A DNA stretch of 64,000 nt from Paenibacillus puerhi (GCF_009846885.1 NZ_WUWM01000027.1:24700-88699), one strand, 5' to 3'. Positions 34,007 to 44,189 are shown, counted from the stretch's first letter. Notes: generated by a model not told the origin, from the letters alone. Numbers and translations are program-made.

Positions 34007-36721
34007 TTATCCCTCAGAGAGCTCAGCACCCTCGGCCTGCTCGGCGCGGTAAGGGAACACAAACCGGTACGTGCCCGATCCGACGCTCAGTCGAACGCCG
34101 CCGCTCTCGGCCGCGATCTCCTGAACGCCCGGCGCATCTGCAGCACGACGCCCGCTCTCCTCGATGTCCTCGGCCGCTGCTGCGGGCAGCCTGATGTCTG
34201 CCGTCGCATTGACCGGTACCGTAACCTGCACCTCCGCTTTGCCTTCCGAAACCCGCCACCCGGCTTGCATCCGGCCATAAGGTCCGATCAGCGAAGCTTC
34301 GGCATGGGTCAGCCCGTTGCTGTCAAGGCGGGGACGTATGCGCAGCCGCTTGTAGGCCGCCTTGGATTCATCCATATCCAGACCCGCCACCCGGCGGTAC
34401 ATCCAATCTCCGATAGCTCCGTACGCATAATGATTGTAAGAGTTCATCCTGTCGCTCCAGAAGGAGCCGTCCGGCTTCACGCCGTCCCAATGCTCCCAGA
34501 TCGTCGTCGCTCCCTGATGGATCGAGTACAGCCAGGACGGATAGCTCTCCTGCAGCAGCAGCTGCATCGCCGTGTCATGATACCCGTTGTCCGAGAGAGC
34601 GAAGCACAGATAAGGCGTGCCGACAAAGCCCGTGGTCAGATGATAGCTGCTGTCCACGACAAGCTGATTAAGATCTCTGGCCACCCGTTCGCGCACCTGG
34701 CCTTCGACCAGATCGAAGTGCAGCGCCAGCACATGCGCCGTCTGCGTCGGAACGGCCAGCCGGCCGGTCGGCGTGATGAATTCATCTTGGAAGCGGCGCA
34801 CGATACGGCCCAGCAGCTCCCCATAAGTGCGGACATCGTCGGCCCTTCCCAGCACCACGGCGGCATCGCGGACCAGACGGGTCGAGTACGCGTAGAAGGC
34901 GGTCGCGATCAGATCCCGCGGCGTCGCTCCCACGTAGCTGCCCTCCTTGGCGTCCAGCCCCAGCCAATCCCCGAAGTGGAAGCCGGTGTTCCACAGGTAT
35001 TCATCAGACCCTTGCGCATGGATGTATCCGACCCATGCCTTCATGCCGTCATATTGCTCAGCCAGCAGACGGCGGTCCCCATAGCAAACATACATCGTCC
35101 AAGGGCATACGACCACCGCATCGCCCCACGCGGAAGAAGAATGCTTCCCGCCCAGAATATCCGGGATGACAAACGGTACGCCGCCATCCGGCAGCTGGTC
35201 GGCCTGCAGATCGCGCAGCCACTTCGTGAAGAACGGCCCGACCTGGTAATGAAACGCAGCCGTCCGGATAAAGACCTGGGCATCCCCCGTCCAGCCGAGG
35301 CGCTCATCGCGCTGCGGGCAGTCCGTCGGCACATCCAGGAAGTTCCCGCGCTGCCCCCAGCTGATGTTGCTGTGGAGCTGATTAATCAGCGGATGCGAGC
35401 AGTCGAACTGCCCGGCCGGCTCCATATCCGAATGCATGACTTCGCCGGTAAAGGCATCCAGCGGGATATCCTGCCGGTCCTGATCCGGGTAGCCCTCTAC
35501 CTTGACATAGCGGAAGCCGTAGAAGGTAAACGCGGCGGCATAGCTTTCAGGCCCGCCTCCCTTGGCCGTGTAGATCAGCTTCTGCTGGGCGGAGCGCAGG
35601 TTGCCTATATAGAAATTGCCCTGCTGGTCGAGAATCTCCGCATGCTGGAGCGTGATCTGCGTGCCTGCCGGCACATCCAGCGTCAGGCGGACGCGCCCTA
35701 CCATATTTTGACCGAAATCAAGCACGCTCTCGCCTGTAGGCGTCCGGATCAGACTTACCGGCTGCAGCGTTTCCGTGACGCGAGTAGGCCAGTTTTCCTG
35801 GGCGACCAGCTGCCCGACCTGCGGCGTGTACGCGACCGAACCGTGCCACGCCGTATCGTCGAAGCCCGCCTCGCTCCAGCCTTCCGGCTCCAGCCGGGCA
35901 TCATAGATTTCGCCGTCGTAGATTTCCGAGAAGAGGATCCCTCCCGTGGATGCTTTCCAGCCCGGGTCCGTAGCGACGATATGCTCGGTGCCATCCTCCA
36001 TCTCGACGTGCAGCTGCAGCAAAGCCGCTCTCCGGTCGCCATAATGATCGCGCTTATCCTCCCATGCCAGCCTTCCCTTGTACCAGCCGTTAGCCAGCCG
36101 GAGGCCAAGACCGTTCCCGCCCTCCCGCACATATCCGGTCACATCATAGGTCTGAACCTGCAGCCGCTTGTGGTAGCTGGTCCAGCCGGGCGCCATCAGT
36201 TCGTCGCCTACTCGGACCCCGTTGATATAGACATCGTACACACCGGCGCTCGTCGCATAGAGGCGGGCCGACTTGATCCCTCCGGGCCCGATTCCGAACG
36301 TCTTCCGGAGAAGAAAAGCAGGCTCCGACAACGGATCGATCCCAGCCGGATCCGGCGAGATCCACTGGGCCTGCCAGTCCTCCGGCGCCAGCAGCCCCAT
36401 TTCCCACCAGCTTTCCTCGCTCCACTCGCTTTCACGCTCATAATTATCGGCCGCCTTGATCCGGTACGCATACCGGGTCCGCGCCTTCAGCTCCGGCCCT
36501 TCGTAGGCAAGCTGAATAGAAGCATCGCCGGCGCGCCAGCCCGAGTCCCAGTAAGGGGTTTCATAACCTGCTTCGGCTTCTCTCACCTGGATGCGGAAGC
36601 TGGTTTGCAGAGTAGCTCTCCTGTCGGATTCGAGCTGCCAGGCGAGGCGCGGCTGCGGGACATCGATCCCAAGCGGATTGATCCGGTACTCGCAGGTAAG
36701 GTTCGTCACGGTAATAGACAT
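34007..36721 (-). CDS. alpha-L-rhamnosidase (GH78)
   Basis: 904 residues from ATG 36721 (SD AAAGGAACG). Order of domains: N-terminal beta domain (TNLTCEYRINPLGIDVPQPR, with WQLESD), the rhamnosidase carbohydrate-binding domain around residues 150-330 (WTSYHKRLQVQTYDVTGYV, ANGWYKGRL), the (alpha/alpha)6 catalytic barrel from about residue 430 and a C-terminal beta domain. The GH78 acidic motif is DCPQRDERLGWTGDAQVF, with Asp and Glu for inverting hydrolysis. No signal peptide is visible, so it probably works inside the cell on imported rhamnosides. It is divergent from an AraC regulator 160 bp away, and no transporter is adjacent. Confidence 0.93.
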   Translation of the reverse strand: MSITVTNLTCEYRINPLGIDVPQPRLAWQLESDRRATLQTSFRIQVREAEAGYETPYWDSGWRAGDASIQLAYEGPELKARTRYAYRIKAADNYERESEWSEESWWEMGLLAPEDWQAQWISPDPAGIDPLSEPAFLLRKTFGIGPGGIKSARLYATSAGVYDVYINGVRVGDELMAPGWTSYHKRLQVQTYDVTGYVREGGNGLGLRLANGWYKGRLAWEDKRDHYGDRRAALLQLHVEMEDGTEHIVATDPGWKASTGGILFSEIYDGEIYDARLEPEGWSEAGFDDTAWHGSVAYTPQVGQLVAQENWPTRVTETLQPVSLIRTPTGESVLDFGQNMVGRVRLTLDVPAGTQITLQHAEILDQQGNFYIGNLRSAQQKLIYTAKGGGPESYAAAFTFYGFRYVKVEGYPDQDRQDIPLDAFTGEVMHSDMEPAGQFDCSHPLINQLHSNISWGQRGNFLDVPTDCPQRDERLGWTGDAQVFIRTAAFHYQVGPFFTKWLRDLQADQLPDGGVPFVIPDILGGKHSSSAWGDAVVVCPWTMYVCYGDRRLLAEQYDGMKAWVGYIHAQGSDEYLWNTGFHFGDWLGLDAKEGSYVGATPRDLIATAFYAYSTRLVRDAAVVLGRADDVRTYGELLGRIVRRFQDEFITPTGRLAVPTQTAHVLALHFDLVEGQVRERVARDLNQLVVDSSYHLTTGFVGTPYLCFALSDNGYHDTAMQLLLQESYPSWLYSIHQGATTIWEHWDGVKPDGSFWSDRMNSYNHYAYGAIGDWMYRRVAGLDMDESKAAYKRLRIRPRLDSNGLTHAEASLIGPYGRMQAGWRVSEGKAEVQVTVPVNATADIRLPAAAAEDIEESGRRAADAPGVQEIAAESGGVRLSVGSGTYRFVFPYRAEQAEGAELSEG

Positions 36722-36883
36722 ATTCAACGTTCCTTTCGTCAGTGGAATGAGAAGGGCTTGCAGCACTATGGCTCTCATCATATACTGAAAAAAACAATAG
36801 GAACCGGGGCGAACCCGACATTATACAGAGGGAATTCGGACTTTTTCTAAGGATCGGAGAGAATGCGCGAGGGGAGATGCAAG

Positions 36884-37756
36884 ATGAGCGTAAAGCGTGC
36901 GATAGGCCGTCTGTCAGGAGCGTATTTTTTCGAAACCCGCTTGCCGATTTATGTGAACCGGGCCGTCGAATCCTTCGAGCTGGTCGAGCACCAGCATGAC
37001 TTTCTGGAGATCAGCTATGTGTGTGAAGGCTCAGGTACCCACTATACGAGCGACCGCTCCTTCCATGTCGCGCAAGGGGAGCTGATCGTCATACCCGTCG
37101 GGGTCTCGCATGTGTTCCGGCCTTCCTCTCCTTCCAGGAAGCAGCAGCTTGTCGTGTATAACTGTATCCTCGCGACAGATGCTTTCGAAGCTGTGCTGCA
37201 GGCCTTCCCCGGCGGAAATGCGCTTGAGGCTGTCCTCCGGCACCGACAGCTGCTGACGTACCACGACCGCGACGGCGAGTGCGATCGCCTCTTCCGCCGC
37301 CTTCATCTGGAGTATGCCTCGCAGCGGCTCGGCCGGGAAGCCGCGCTTTATACGATCGTCCTGGAACTGCTGCTCCTGATCCGCAGGATGGAGGAAGACC
37401 GGGAGGAAGCCGTGACCGTACGCCCGCCCTCCGGTATGCACGAGGTGCTCCGGCTTCTGCAAGCGCATTGCGAGCAGCCGCTGGAGGTGCGCGAGCTGGC
37501 GGCCCTTATGGGCGTAGGCGAACGCCAATTCCAGCGGCTGTTTGCCAAGCATACCGGAACGACGCCGAAGTCCTATGTCCAGGGATTGCGCATTCAAGCG
37601 GCGGGCAGGCTGCTGCGGCAGACGGACCGCAAGATCAGCGATATCGCTTCGGCGGTAGGCTACCAGGACGCCGCATTCTTTACTTCGCTGTTCAAGCGCA
37701 TGACCGGGGTCACTCCGCAGCAGTATAGGCAAAGAGGGCAAAGTAAGGAAGATTGA
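36884..37756 (+). CDS. AraC-family transcriptional regulator
   Basis: 290 residues from ATG 36884 (GGGGAG 7 nt upstream; an ATG seven codons earlier is possible). N-terminal cupin sensor (HQHDFLEISYVCEGSGTHY, GELIVIPVGVSHVF, residues 33-100) and a C-terminal double helix-turn-helix (VRELAALMGVGERQFQRLF, then KISDIASAVGYQDAAFFTSLF and MTGVTPQQYR). Position divergent to the rhamnosidase suggests that it activates that gene in response to rhamnose or a rhamnoside. Confidence 0.9.
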   Translation: MSVKRAIGRLSGAYFFETRLPIYVNRAVESFELVEHQHDFLEISYVCEGSGTHYTSDRSFHVAQGELIVIPVGVSHVFRPSSPSRKQQLVVYNCILATDAFEAVLQAFPGGNALEAVLRHRQLLTYHDRDGECDRLFRRLHLEYASQRLGREAALYTIVLELLLLIRRMEEDREEAVTVRPPSGMHEVLRLLQAHCEQPLEVRELAALMGVGERQFQRLFAKHTGTTPKSYVQGLRIQAAGRLLRQTDRKISDIASAVGYQDAAFFTSLFKRMTGVTPQQYRQRGQSKED

Positions 37757-37879
37757 CCTTCGTTTCCCAAGCTCCGCGCAAAAGCAAACAACGGTCAACG
37801 GGTATGCCCCCCGTCAACCGCTGCGGCTCATCTATCTCCTGATCCCGATCCTGCTCGTGCTCCTGTGCGTTCCCTCCGC

Positions 37880-39085
37880 TTAATCCCCACCCTCGTACCA
37901 CAGCTCCAGCGGCAGACCGACCAGCGCTTTGCCGATCCATTCGCGGGCGATGTTGTTGGAGGGCCCCATCGCGATGCCCGCGCGCGCGTCGCGGAACAGC
38001 CGCTCGAAGACGCCCTTTTTATACCCGTAGCCGCCTGTTACGTCCAGCGCGGCCTTCGTGGCCTTGTTGGCCACCTCGGCGGCATGGATCTTGAACTCGA
38101 CCAGCGGCAGAAGCAGCTCGACCTGCGGCCGGCCCTGCGCCTGCAGATCGTCCAGCTGCTTCGCAAGCGACACCTGCCAAGGCTTCAGGCTGGAGATCAG
38201 CACCTTAATCTCCGCGAGCTGCTGGCGGATGATCTGGTAGTCCGCAAGCCGCTTGTTGAAGTCCCGGTGAATCATGCCCTGAACGTAAGCCGCTGCCGCC
38301 TCCAGAGCCGCCTCCGCTACTCCCAGCCAGGTCGAGCCGAGACCGATCAGATAGACAGGCGAAACGCCGCTCTCCAAGATTTCTCTTCCCTGGCCTTCTG
38401 TGCCAAGCTTATCACGCCCATTCACACGAACGCCTTCGTAACGGATCGGCCCGCTATGATTGCCGCGGACGCCCAGTGCGTCCCACACGCCCGGCGTAAT
38501 TCCCGGCAGCTTGCCATCGACGATGAAGAAGCTTACATCCGTAGGCGTTTGGGCGCCCGGCGTTCGGGTCTGGAAAACGTAGAAGTCCGCTTGCCCCGAG
38601 CTCGTGGTGAACGACTTCTCAGCGTTCAGGATATAGTCCTCCCCGTCGCGGCCTGCCTCGCTGAAGTTGAACCACCAATGACCCCCTGACGCTTTCTCGC
38701 TTGTGGAGTACGTGCCGATCAGGCCCTGGCTAACCGGCTTCAGCCAACGTTCCTTCTGATCGTCGTTGCCGTACAGCGCGATCGTCTGCACGCCGCCGAC
38801 GTGCATGACGTATACCAGCGAGGTGGACGGGCACGCTTTGCCGATCTCCTCGGCGGCTATCGCGAAGGCCACATGATCCAGACCGCGTCCGCCCCACTGC
38901 TCGGGGATCAGGACGCCATTCCAGCCGGTTTCGGCAAGCGCCTGCAGATTATCCCGGGGGAAGATCCCCTCGCTGTCCGTCCTCTCGGCTCTAGGCTTAA
39001 TGACCTGCTCGGCAAGTTCCCGGATTTCCGCTCTCAGCTGCTCGTAATCAAGAGTCGTTTGCTTTTCATTGGCAGATATGCTCAT
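37880..39085 (-). CDS. acyl-CoA-dehydrogenase-fold flavoprotein (MsuC/SfnB/DszC type)
   Basis: The 401-residue protein has the acyl-CoA dehydrogenase fold: N-terminal helices with NGVLIPEQWGGRGLDHV, a middle beta domain with TYSTSEKASGGHWW, and C-terminal helices with LDVTGGYGYKKGVFERLFRDAR. Beside SfnG- and SsuD-like enzymes, such proteins are flavin monooxygenases (MsuC oxidises methanesulfinate, DszC oxidises dibenzothiophene) or SfnB, rather than fatty-acid enzymes. No beta-oxidation gene is near. It follows the SfnG-like gene by 71 nt. The specific activity is inferred from neighbours. Confidence 0.85.
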   Translation of the reverse strand: MSISANEKQTTLDYEQLRAEIRELAEQVIKPRAERTDSEGIFPRDNLQALAETGWNGVLIPEQWGGRGLDHVAFAIAAEEIGKACPSTSLVYVMHVGGVQTIALYGNDDQKERWLKPVSQGLIGTYSTSEKASGGHWWFNFSEAGRDGEDYILNAEKSFTTSSGQADFYVFQTRTPGAQTPTDVSFFIVDGKLPGITPGVWDALGVRGNHSGPIRYEGVRVNGRDKLGTEGQGREILESGVSPVYLIGLGSTWLGVAEAALEAAAAYVQGMIHRDFNKRLADYQIIRQQLAEIKVLISSLKPWQVSLAKQLDDLQAQGRPQVELLLPLVEFKIHAAEVANKATKAALDVTGGYGYKKGVFERLFRDARAGIAMGPSNNIAREWIGKALVGLPLELWYEGGD

Positions 39086-39156
39086 AGTCGAACTCTCCTT
39101 CTGAATTGGATTAGATTTAGGGGGCTAGGTTCAGGTTTAAGTTTAGGTGTAAGGTC

Positions 39157-40236
39157 TCAGGCTTTGGAAGCAACCGCTTCAAGCTCGGCTTCTTTCTGCC
39201 GGACGAGCGGGATGACTTGTTCGCCGAACGCTTGAATATCTTCATCGTAATGAAGGAACGCGGTGAGGATAAGATCGACGCCGATTTTCTTCAATTCCAC
39301 AATACGGTCCGCTACCTGCTCAGCGGTGCCGATCAAGCCCGTCTTGAAGCCGTCATTATACTGCACCAGATCGTCGAAATCGGAATTCGCCCACATCCCT
39401 TCCCGCTCCGGGGAAGCCTGGCCCGCGAACTTCACCTGACTGCGGAAGCCTTCCACGGCCTCCGGGTCGGCGTAGTCGATAATATCGCGCAGCACCTGTC
39501 TCGCTTCTTCCTCTGTGTCCCGGACGATGACGAAGGCGTTGGCTCCGAACTTGAGTTCCCGGTTTTGAGCCGCTGCCTGCCGCTTCAAATCATCAATCTG
39601 CGCCCGGAAGCCGTCTATCGTATTGCCGTTCATAAAGTACCAGTCCGATACCCGGGAAGCCATCTGCCTAGCTGCTGCTGAGTTGCCTCCTTGAAACACG
39701 GGAGGAACGACATGGGGCTTCGGCTTTAACGGAGCTTCGTTGAGCCGATAGAAGTCTCCGCGGAAGCTGGAAGTCTCCTGCGTCCACAGCTCCCGCAGCA
39801 CGCGGATGAACTCTTCCGACCGGCGGTAGCGCTCGTCATGATCCAGCCAGGCCTCTCCGTAGCCGTAAAACTCTCCCTTGAACCACCCGCTGACGATATT
39901 GACAGCTGCCCTCCCATGGCTGATCTGGTCGATGGTGGAGATCATCTTGGCGACCGTGCCCGGATGCCAGAGGCCGGGAAGCACAGCCGCGATAAGCTTC
40001 AGCTTGTCGGTGACCGCAGCCAGCGCCGAAGCCAGCGCCAGCGATTCCAGCTGATTCTCCGCGCCGTAGCTGGCGATGAACCGGGTTTGCAGCAAAGCGT
40101 ATTCGAAGCCGGCGTCCTCCGCAGCCTTCGCATACCTTGCATTATCCTCGAACGACCAGCCTGTCTGCTGCGGATATTTGGAGATAACCAAGCCTCCGCT
40201 CACATTCGGCACCCAATAGGCAAATTTCAATGACAT
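39157..40236 (-). CDS. LLM flavin monooxygenase, dimethylsulfone monooxygenase (SfnG)-like
   Basis: 359 residues from ATG 40236 (GGGGAG upstream). The N-terminus KFAYWVPNVSGGLVISK is close to the start of SfnG proteins. Further luciferase-fold words: FEYALLQTRFIASYGAENQL, HGRAAVNIVSGWFKGEF, PPVFQGGNSAAARQMA. SfnG uses FMNH2 and oxygen to turn dimethylsulfone into methanesulfinate and formaldehyde. Upstream lies a terminator at 40310-40339, so it may have its own weak promoter or depend on read-through from ssuD. Confidence 0.85.
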   Translation of the reverse strand: MSLKFAYWVPNVSGGLVISKYPQQTGWSFEDNARYAKAAEDAGFEYALLQTRFIASYGAENQLESLALASALAAVTDKLKLIAAVLPGLWHPGTVAKMISTIDQISHGRAAVNIVSGWFKGEFYGYGEAWLDHDERYRRSEEFIRVLRELWTQETSSFRGDFYRLNEAPLKPKPHVVPPVFQGGNSAAARQMASRVSDWYFMNGNTIDGFRAQIDDLKRQAAAQNRELKFGANAFVIVRDTEEEARQVLRDIIDYADPEAVEGFRSQVKFAGQASPEREGMWANSDFDDLVQYNDGFKTGLIGTAEQVADRIVELKKIGVDLILTAFLHYDEDIQAFGEQVIPLVRQKEAELEAVASKA

Positions 40237-40309
40237 GGCACTCACTCCCCGAAAGTTATGGTTAAGAGCCGGACCCGGCGGACCGGACCGGATTTCGGAC
40301 ATACAAAAA

Positions 40310-40339
40310 GCACCGTCTTGAATGGATCAAAACCGGTGC
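40310..40339 (-). terminator. terminator between ssuD and the SfnG-like gene
   Basis: GCACCG (40310-40315) pairs with 40334-40339 and is followed by TTTTT on the minus strand. The stem is only 6 bp, so read-through into the SfnG-like gene is likely. Confidence 0.6.
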
Positions 40340-40372
40340 CTTTAGTCGTCTAATCGGCAAAGCAAAGCGTAT

Positions 40373-41545
40373 TCAGCTCGTCGAAACCTCGCGCGCACCC
40401 GCCTCCTCTTCCTGCGGACGGCCCGGGATTCGGTTGTTCGCGATCATTTCCCCGAAGGGGCTAATGAAGGCCCTGGCTCCCTCCGCCTTGTCGAGACGCA
40501 GCGGAAGCCTCGGAAACAGCAGCTCAGCCGTGCGATAAGCCTCCTCCAGGTGGGGGTAGCCGGACAGGATGAAGGTCTCGATCCCGAGCTCCGCGTATTC
40601 CTTCATCCGTGCCGCCACATTGTCGGGACTGCCCACCAGCGCCGTACCTGCGCCGCCCCGCACGAGGCCGATACCCGCCCACAGGTTCGGGCTGATCACC
40701 AGATTGGAGGGATCCCCCTTATGCAGCCGGGACATCCGCTTCTGCCCCTCCGAATCCATCCTTGCGAATATGTGCTGCGCGGAAGCGATCGTGGCCTCGT
40801 CCAGATGAGAGATGAGCTCGCTTGCCGCCTGCCATGCCTCCTCCTCCGTCGGACGGACGATGACATGAAGTCGGATGCCGAAGCGGAGCGTGCGGCCCTT
40901 CTCGGCGGCCAGGGCGCGCATGCGGCTGATTTTCTGCTCCACCTGATCCGGCGGCTCCCCCCAGGTCAGATACACATCCACGTGATTCGCAGCCACTTCC
41001 ATCGCCGCTTCCGAAGAGCCGCCGAAATAAAGCGGCGGATACGGCTGCTGGACCGTCGGGTATAACACCTCTCCGCCCTCCACCCGCAAGTAGTCGCCGG
41101 CATAGCTCACTTCGCCGCCTTTCAATTCCTTGCGCCATATGTCGAGAAACTCATCGGTAAGCCGGTAACGCTCGTCATGATCAAGGAACAGCCCGTCTCC
41201 GGCAAGCTCGACAGGATCGCCCCCGGCCACGACATTGATCAGCAGTCTTCCATTGGAGAACCGGTCAAGCGTCGCCGACATGCGGGCGGCGATCGTAGGG
41301 GTCATTAAGCCGGGACGAAGGGCAACGAGAAACTTAAGCTTCTCCGTAACGGGAACGAGAGAAGAAGCGACCACCCAGGCGTCCTCGCAGGACTTGCCCG
41401 TCGGCAGCAGAACGCCGCTATATCCAAGCTCGTCTGCCGCTTGCGCTATCTGCTTGCAATAGCCGTAGCTGACGGCGCGCGCCCCTTCGCTTGTTCCGAG
41501 GTAACGCCCGTCCCCGTGCGTAGGTATAAACCAGAACAGCTCCAT
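40373..41545 (-). CDS. ssuD: FMNH2-dependent alkanesulfonate monooxygenase
   Basis: 390 residues from ATG 41545, with AAAGGAGG 7 nt upstream. SsuD words: [31 protein letters not shown] with Cys53 (E. coli Cys54), [33 protein letters not shown] and [12 protein letters not shown]. It cleaves the C-S bond of alkanesulfonates (or methanesulfonate, as MsuD) to an aldehyde and sulfite. It follows the HpaB-like gene by 28 nt. No ssuE-type reductase is present in the window; the sulfonate-type ABC transporter is 19 kb away. Confidence 0.93.
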   Translation of the reverse strand: MELFWFIPTHGDGRYLGTSEGARAVSYGYCKQIAQAADELGYSGVLLPTGKSCEDAWVVASSLVPVTEKLKFLVALRPGLMTPTIAARMSATLDRFSNGRLLINVVAGGDPVELAGDGLFLDHDERYRLTDEFLDIWRKELKGGEVSYAGDYLRVEGGEVLYPTVQQPYPPLYFGGSSEAAMEVAANHVDVYLTWGEPPDQVEQKISRMRALAAEKGRTLRFGIRLHVIVRPTEEEAWQAASELISHLDEATIASAQHIFARMDSEGQKRMSRLHKGDPSNLVISPNLWAGIGLVRGGAGTALVGSPDNVAARMKEYAELGIETFILSGYPHLEEAYRTAELLFPRLPLRLDKAEGARAFISPFGEMIANNRIPGRPQEEEAGAREVSTS

Positions 41546-41573
41546 CTTCACTCCTCCTTTCGTTTGAATAGAC

Positions 41574-43031
41574 TCACAAAACCGGGGCTATCCTCCCCTT
41601 GCTCGTTTCCTTGAGCAGCCTCCACACCGGATCGACCAGCCGATCCTTATCGAAGCTGTTATATAGATTGGCATACGCTCGCATCGGGTCCCCCGCATAG
41701 AAACGCTCATACAGCTCGTGTCTGGCGCCCAGCGGACTCCCTATCAGGTCCCAAGCCAGCTTGAAAAGCTGAACCTTCTTCTCCGCGCTCACAGCCGCGC
41801 CTTCGAAATAAAGATGCATAAGCCCTGAGATCGGGCCGTAAAAGTCTTCCACCCCCGAAGGCGCCTGGACGAAGCCGCCGCCGCCCACCTGCTGCAAAAT
41901 TTCGACGGCTCGGGGGTAAAACTTCGTCCCGATGCTCCGGGCCGTTTCAATATACGACAGCTCCGGCACCAGCACTCCGGACTCGTCGGGCTTCGCCTGC
42001 GTCTCCGAAGCGATCACAAGCGCTTTGATCACCTCGATCTGCGTAAGCAGCTCCCCCAGCTTCTCCTGGATATGCAGAAAGCCTGTCACGCCGATCGACT
42101 CCGCTACCGCGAAGGTAACGCCGGTAATGAACTCCAGCTTAGCGACGTACCGGACCACATTCTGATGAAAGGCCAGCGCGTTCGCTGTGCGATTGGCCCG
42201 GAGGGCCAGCACCTTCTCCGCATCGCCGTACAGAAGAACCCGCTCCCAGGGGACGAGCACATCGTCGAAGAACAGCACGGCGTCCATCTCGTCATACCGA
42301 GCGCTTAGCGGATGATTCTGCTCTCTGGCGTCGGCGAAGGATTCCCGGCAGACAATATGAAGTCCCGGAGAGTTGGCCGGTACGATCAGCACATGCGCGT
42401 GGCTTGCATCCTTCGCCTCGAATTTCAGGAACGAATAGATGATGAAATCATGCGTATAAGGCGCGCCCGTCGCGATCATCTTGGCGCCTCTCACGATAAT
42501 CCCGTCCTCCGTCTCCCGAACGACATGCAGGTACCGATCCGCGATCCGGCTGTCGTCCAGGCTCCCCGAACGGTCGATCTGGGGATCGATAATCGCCGTC
42601 GTCAGAAACAAGTCATGGTCCCGGGCATGCTCGTAGTAAGCCGTAATTTTCCGCTCAAATCCGGGGTCCAGCTCGTTCAGACGGCGGCGAGCGGCATACC
42701 AGCCGGTGACGATCGAGCGGGCGTAATCCGACAATCGGCTCATCATGCCATGCGTCTGCGCGGACCAGAAGGCGAAAGACCGGCTGCGCTGCGCCAGCTG
42801 CTCCGCCGTATAAGGAACGAGAAAAGCACTATGCGCATAGGGCTCGCGCCCTTCCGCCTTGTAGCCGACTTGGTCCCGTAGAGCGGGATCATCGAGCGTA
42901 TCGAATAAATCGCGAATCGTCGATAACGTCCCTCTGAAAGCAGGATGCTGCCGGATGCTCTCCACCCGTTTCCCCTCCAGCCAAACGCTTCGTCCGTCAT
43001 CCAGACTCTGTAGAAACCGTTCTCCTCTCAC
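41574..43031 (-). CDS. HpaB-family FADH2-dependent oxygenase
   Basis: About 485 residues. It shows the 4-hydroxyphenylacetate 3-monooxygenase HpaB fold: [71 protein letters not shown] and [15 protein letters not shown]. Such proteins hydroxylate phenols with FADH2 supplied by a separate reductase (HpaC), which is absent here. The GTG at 43031 has GGAGGAGG 11 nt upstream. An ATG at 43079 lies upstream in frame but has no SD; if used it adds 16 residues. First gene of the unit with ssuD, so an aromatic or sulfonated substrate is possible. Confidence 0.85.
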   Translation of the reverse strand: MRGERFLQSLDDGRSVWLEGKRVESIRQHPAFRGTLSTIRDLFDTLDDPALRDQVGYKAEGREPYAHSAFLVPYTAEQLAQRSRSFAFWSAQTHGMMSRLSDYARSIVTGWYAARRRLNELDPGFERKITAYYEHARDHDLFLTTAIIDPQIDRSGSLDDSRIADRYLHVVRETEDGIIVRGAKMIATGAPYTHDFIIYSFLKFEAKDASHAHVLIVPANSPGLHIVCRESFADAREQNHPLSARYDEMDAVLFFDDVLVPWERVLLYGDAEKVLALRANRTANALAFHQNVVRYVAKLEFITGVTFAVAESIGVTGFLHIQEKLGELLTQIEVIKALVIASETQAKPDESGVLVPELSYIETARSIGTKFYPRAVEILQQVGGGGFVQAPSGVEDFYGPISGLMHLYFEGAAVSAEKKVQLFKLAWDLIGSPLGARHELYERFYAGDPMRAYANLYNSFDKDRLVDPVWRLLKETSKGRIAPVL

Positions 43032-43102
43032 GTCTGGGCCATCCTCCTCCTCCAAGGTTTTAATTTTGTAAATTCCCATTGATTTAATTGGAATTATTTA
43101 TT

Positions 43103-43130
43103 AATATAGCTCATAATCCGTTATTTGCAA
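43103..43130 (-). promoter_or_regulatory. predicted promoter of the HpaB-like/ssuD unit
   Basis: TTGCAA (43125-43130), a 16-bp spacer and TATATT (43103-43108) on the minus strand. A start near 43096 leaves only about 17 nt to the ATG at 43079 but about 65 nt to the GTG at 43031, which supports the latter. Confidence 0.5.
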
Positions 43131-43320
43131 CAATCAGCTGCTTCGAAAATGATGGATATCCGACACAGCGGGCGCATGCTTCCGTTATCTCGGAAATAAT
43201 CCTATGTTAACGTTCCGGATGTAGGAATAGTCGGCCGCTTAAAGCCGCGTCCTCGGTGTTGTTTTTCCGACGAACTTCTGGATTTTGTTGACCTTAATGA
43301 TGAGACAAAGGAGGTTGTCC

Positions 43321-43941
43321 ATGGCAGACCGTCAAACCCAGCCCTCGCTTGACAGACGGATCCGGCGCACTCAGCAATTGATCACGGAAGCATTTCTATC
43401 GCTGTGCCAGGAGAAAGATTACGAGGAAATCATCATCAAAGATATTACCGAACAAGCAAACGTCAACCGTTCGACCTTCTATGCGCATTACCAGGACAAG
43501 GACGACCTGTTGTCCAGCCTCATGAACGACATGCTGTCCAAATTGGGCAGTCTTCCCTTCTTGCCCCAGGATCAAGCTTCCGCTTACGTTCCCGACAACG
43601 AGAAGCCCGACCCTTACTTTCTTCACTTGTTTGAGCATCTGGCGGGCAATGCCGTTTTCTATCGGGTCATGCTGGGCAGGATGCCTGCCCCAGGGTTTGC
43701 CGACCGCATGACGGAAGTGATCCGGGAAAGCTTCTATCGCCGTATCTCAGCCATCCGCAATGACCAAAAGCTGCTCATTCCGCTCGAATTATTGCTCGAT
43801 TATACCAGCCATTCCACCATGGGCATCATCACCAAGTGGCTTGCCCAGCAGATGATCTACTCCCCTCATCATATGTCGCTCCAGCTTACGCGTCTGTCCT
43901 TGCTTGGCGTCTATCGGGCCATGGGTATGGAGGAGCATTGA
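43321..43941 (+). CDS. TetR-family transcriptional regulator
   Basis: 206 residues from ATG 43321 (AAAGGAGG upstream). N-terminal helix-turn-helix with RRIRRTQQLITEAFLSL, IIIKDITEQANVNRSTFYAHY and DKDDLLSSL. The C-terminal half is helical, of the type found in Gram-positive TetR proteins near DhaS (PYFLHLFEHLAGN, SFYRRISAI). Divergent from the HpaB-like/ssuD operon, so it is its likely repressor. No SD problem. The ligand is unknown. Confidence 0.88.
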   Translation: MADRQTQPSLDRRIRRTQQLITEAFLSLCQEKDYEEIIIKDITEQANVNRSTFYAHYQDKDDLLSSLMNDMLSKLGSLPFLPQDQASAYVPDNEKPDPYFLHLFEHLAGNAVFYRVMLGRMPAPGFADRMTEVIRESFYRRISAIRNDQKLLIPLELLLDYTSHSTMGIITKWLAQQMIYSPHHMSLQLTRLSLLGVYRAMGMEEH

Positions 43942-44189
43942 CCGAAGAGGCGTTCCTCCCTGCCTATGCCAAAAAAGCGAACCAAGCATACTCCCGCCTG
44001 GTCCACGATCGGGCTTCCCCTGTGAACCGGGCGGCAGAGCATCAAGTTTCGCTAAGCGCTGCATATAGGTTAGTTAACTAGCGGCCAGCTAGGCTAGCGG
44101 GCGATCAGCCGCCGCCGTGCGGTACGTACAGCTTGGACATTTCATTAGCCCTGGGGCAAGCTAACCGGCTTCATCTTGGCAAGGGCCGC

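Noticed and set aside
34265..36850. An open frame of 861 codons on the plus strand, opposite the rhamnosidase gene
   Set aside because: It is the antisense shadow of a GC-rich gene with clear GH78 motifs; it has no recognisable domain and its composition (Arg/His/Pro-rich) is typical of shadows.
37790..37882. A hydrophobic reading frame on the plus strand (IYLLIPILLVLLC) after the AraC gene
   Set aside because: No start codon with a ribosome site in frame; it overlaps the end of the convergent dehydrogenase gene and looks accidental.
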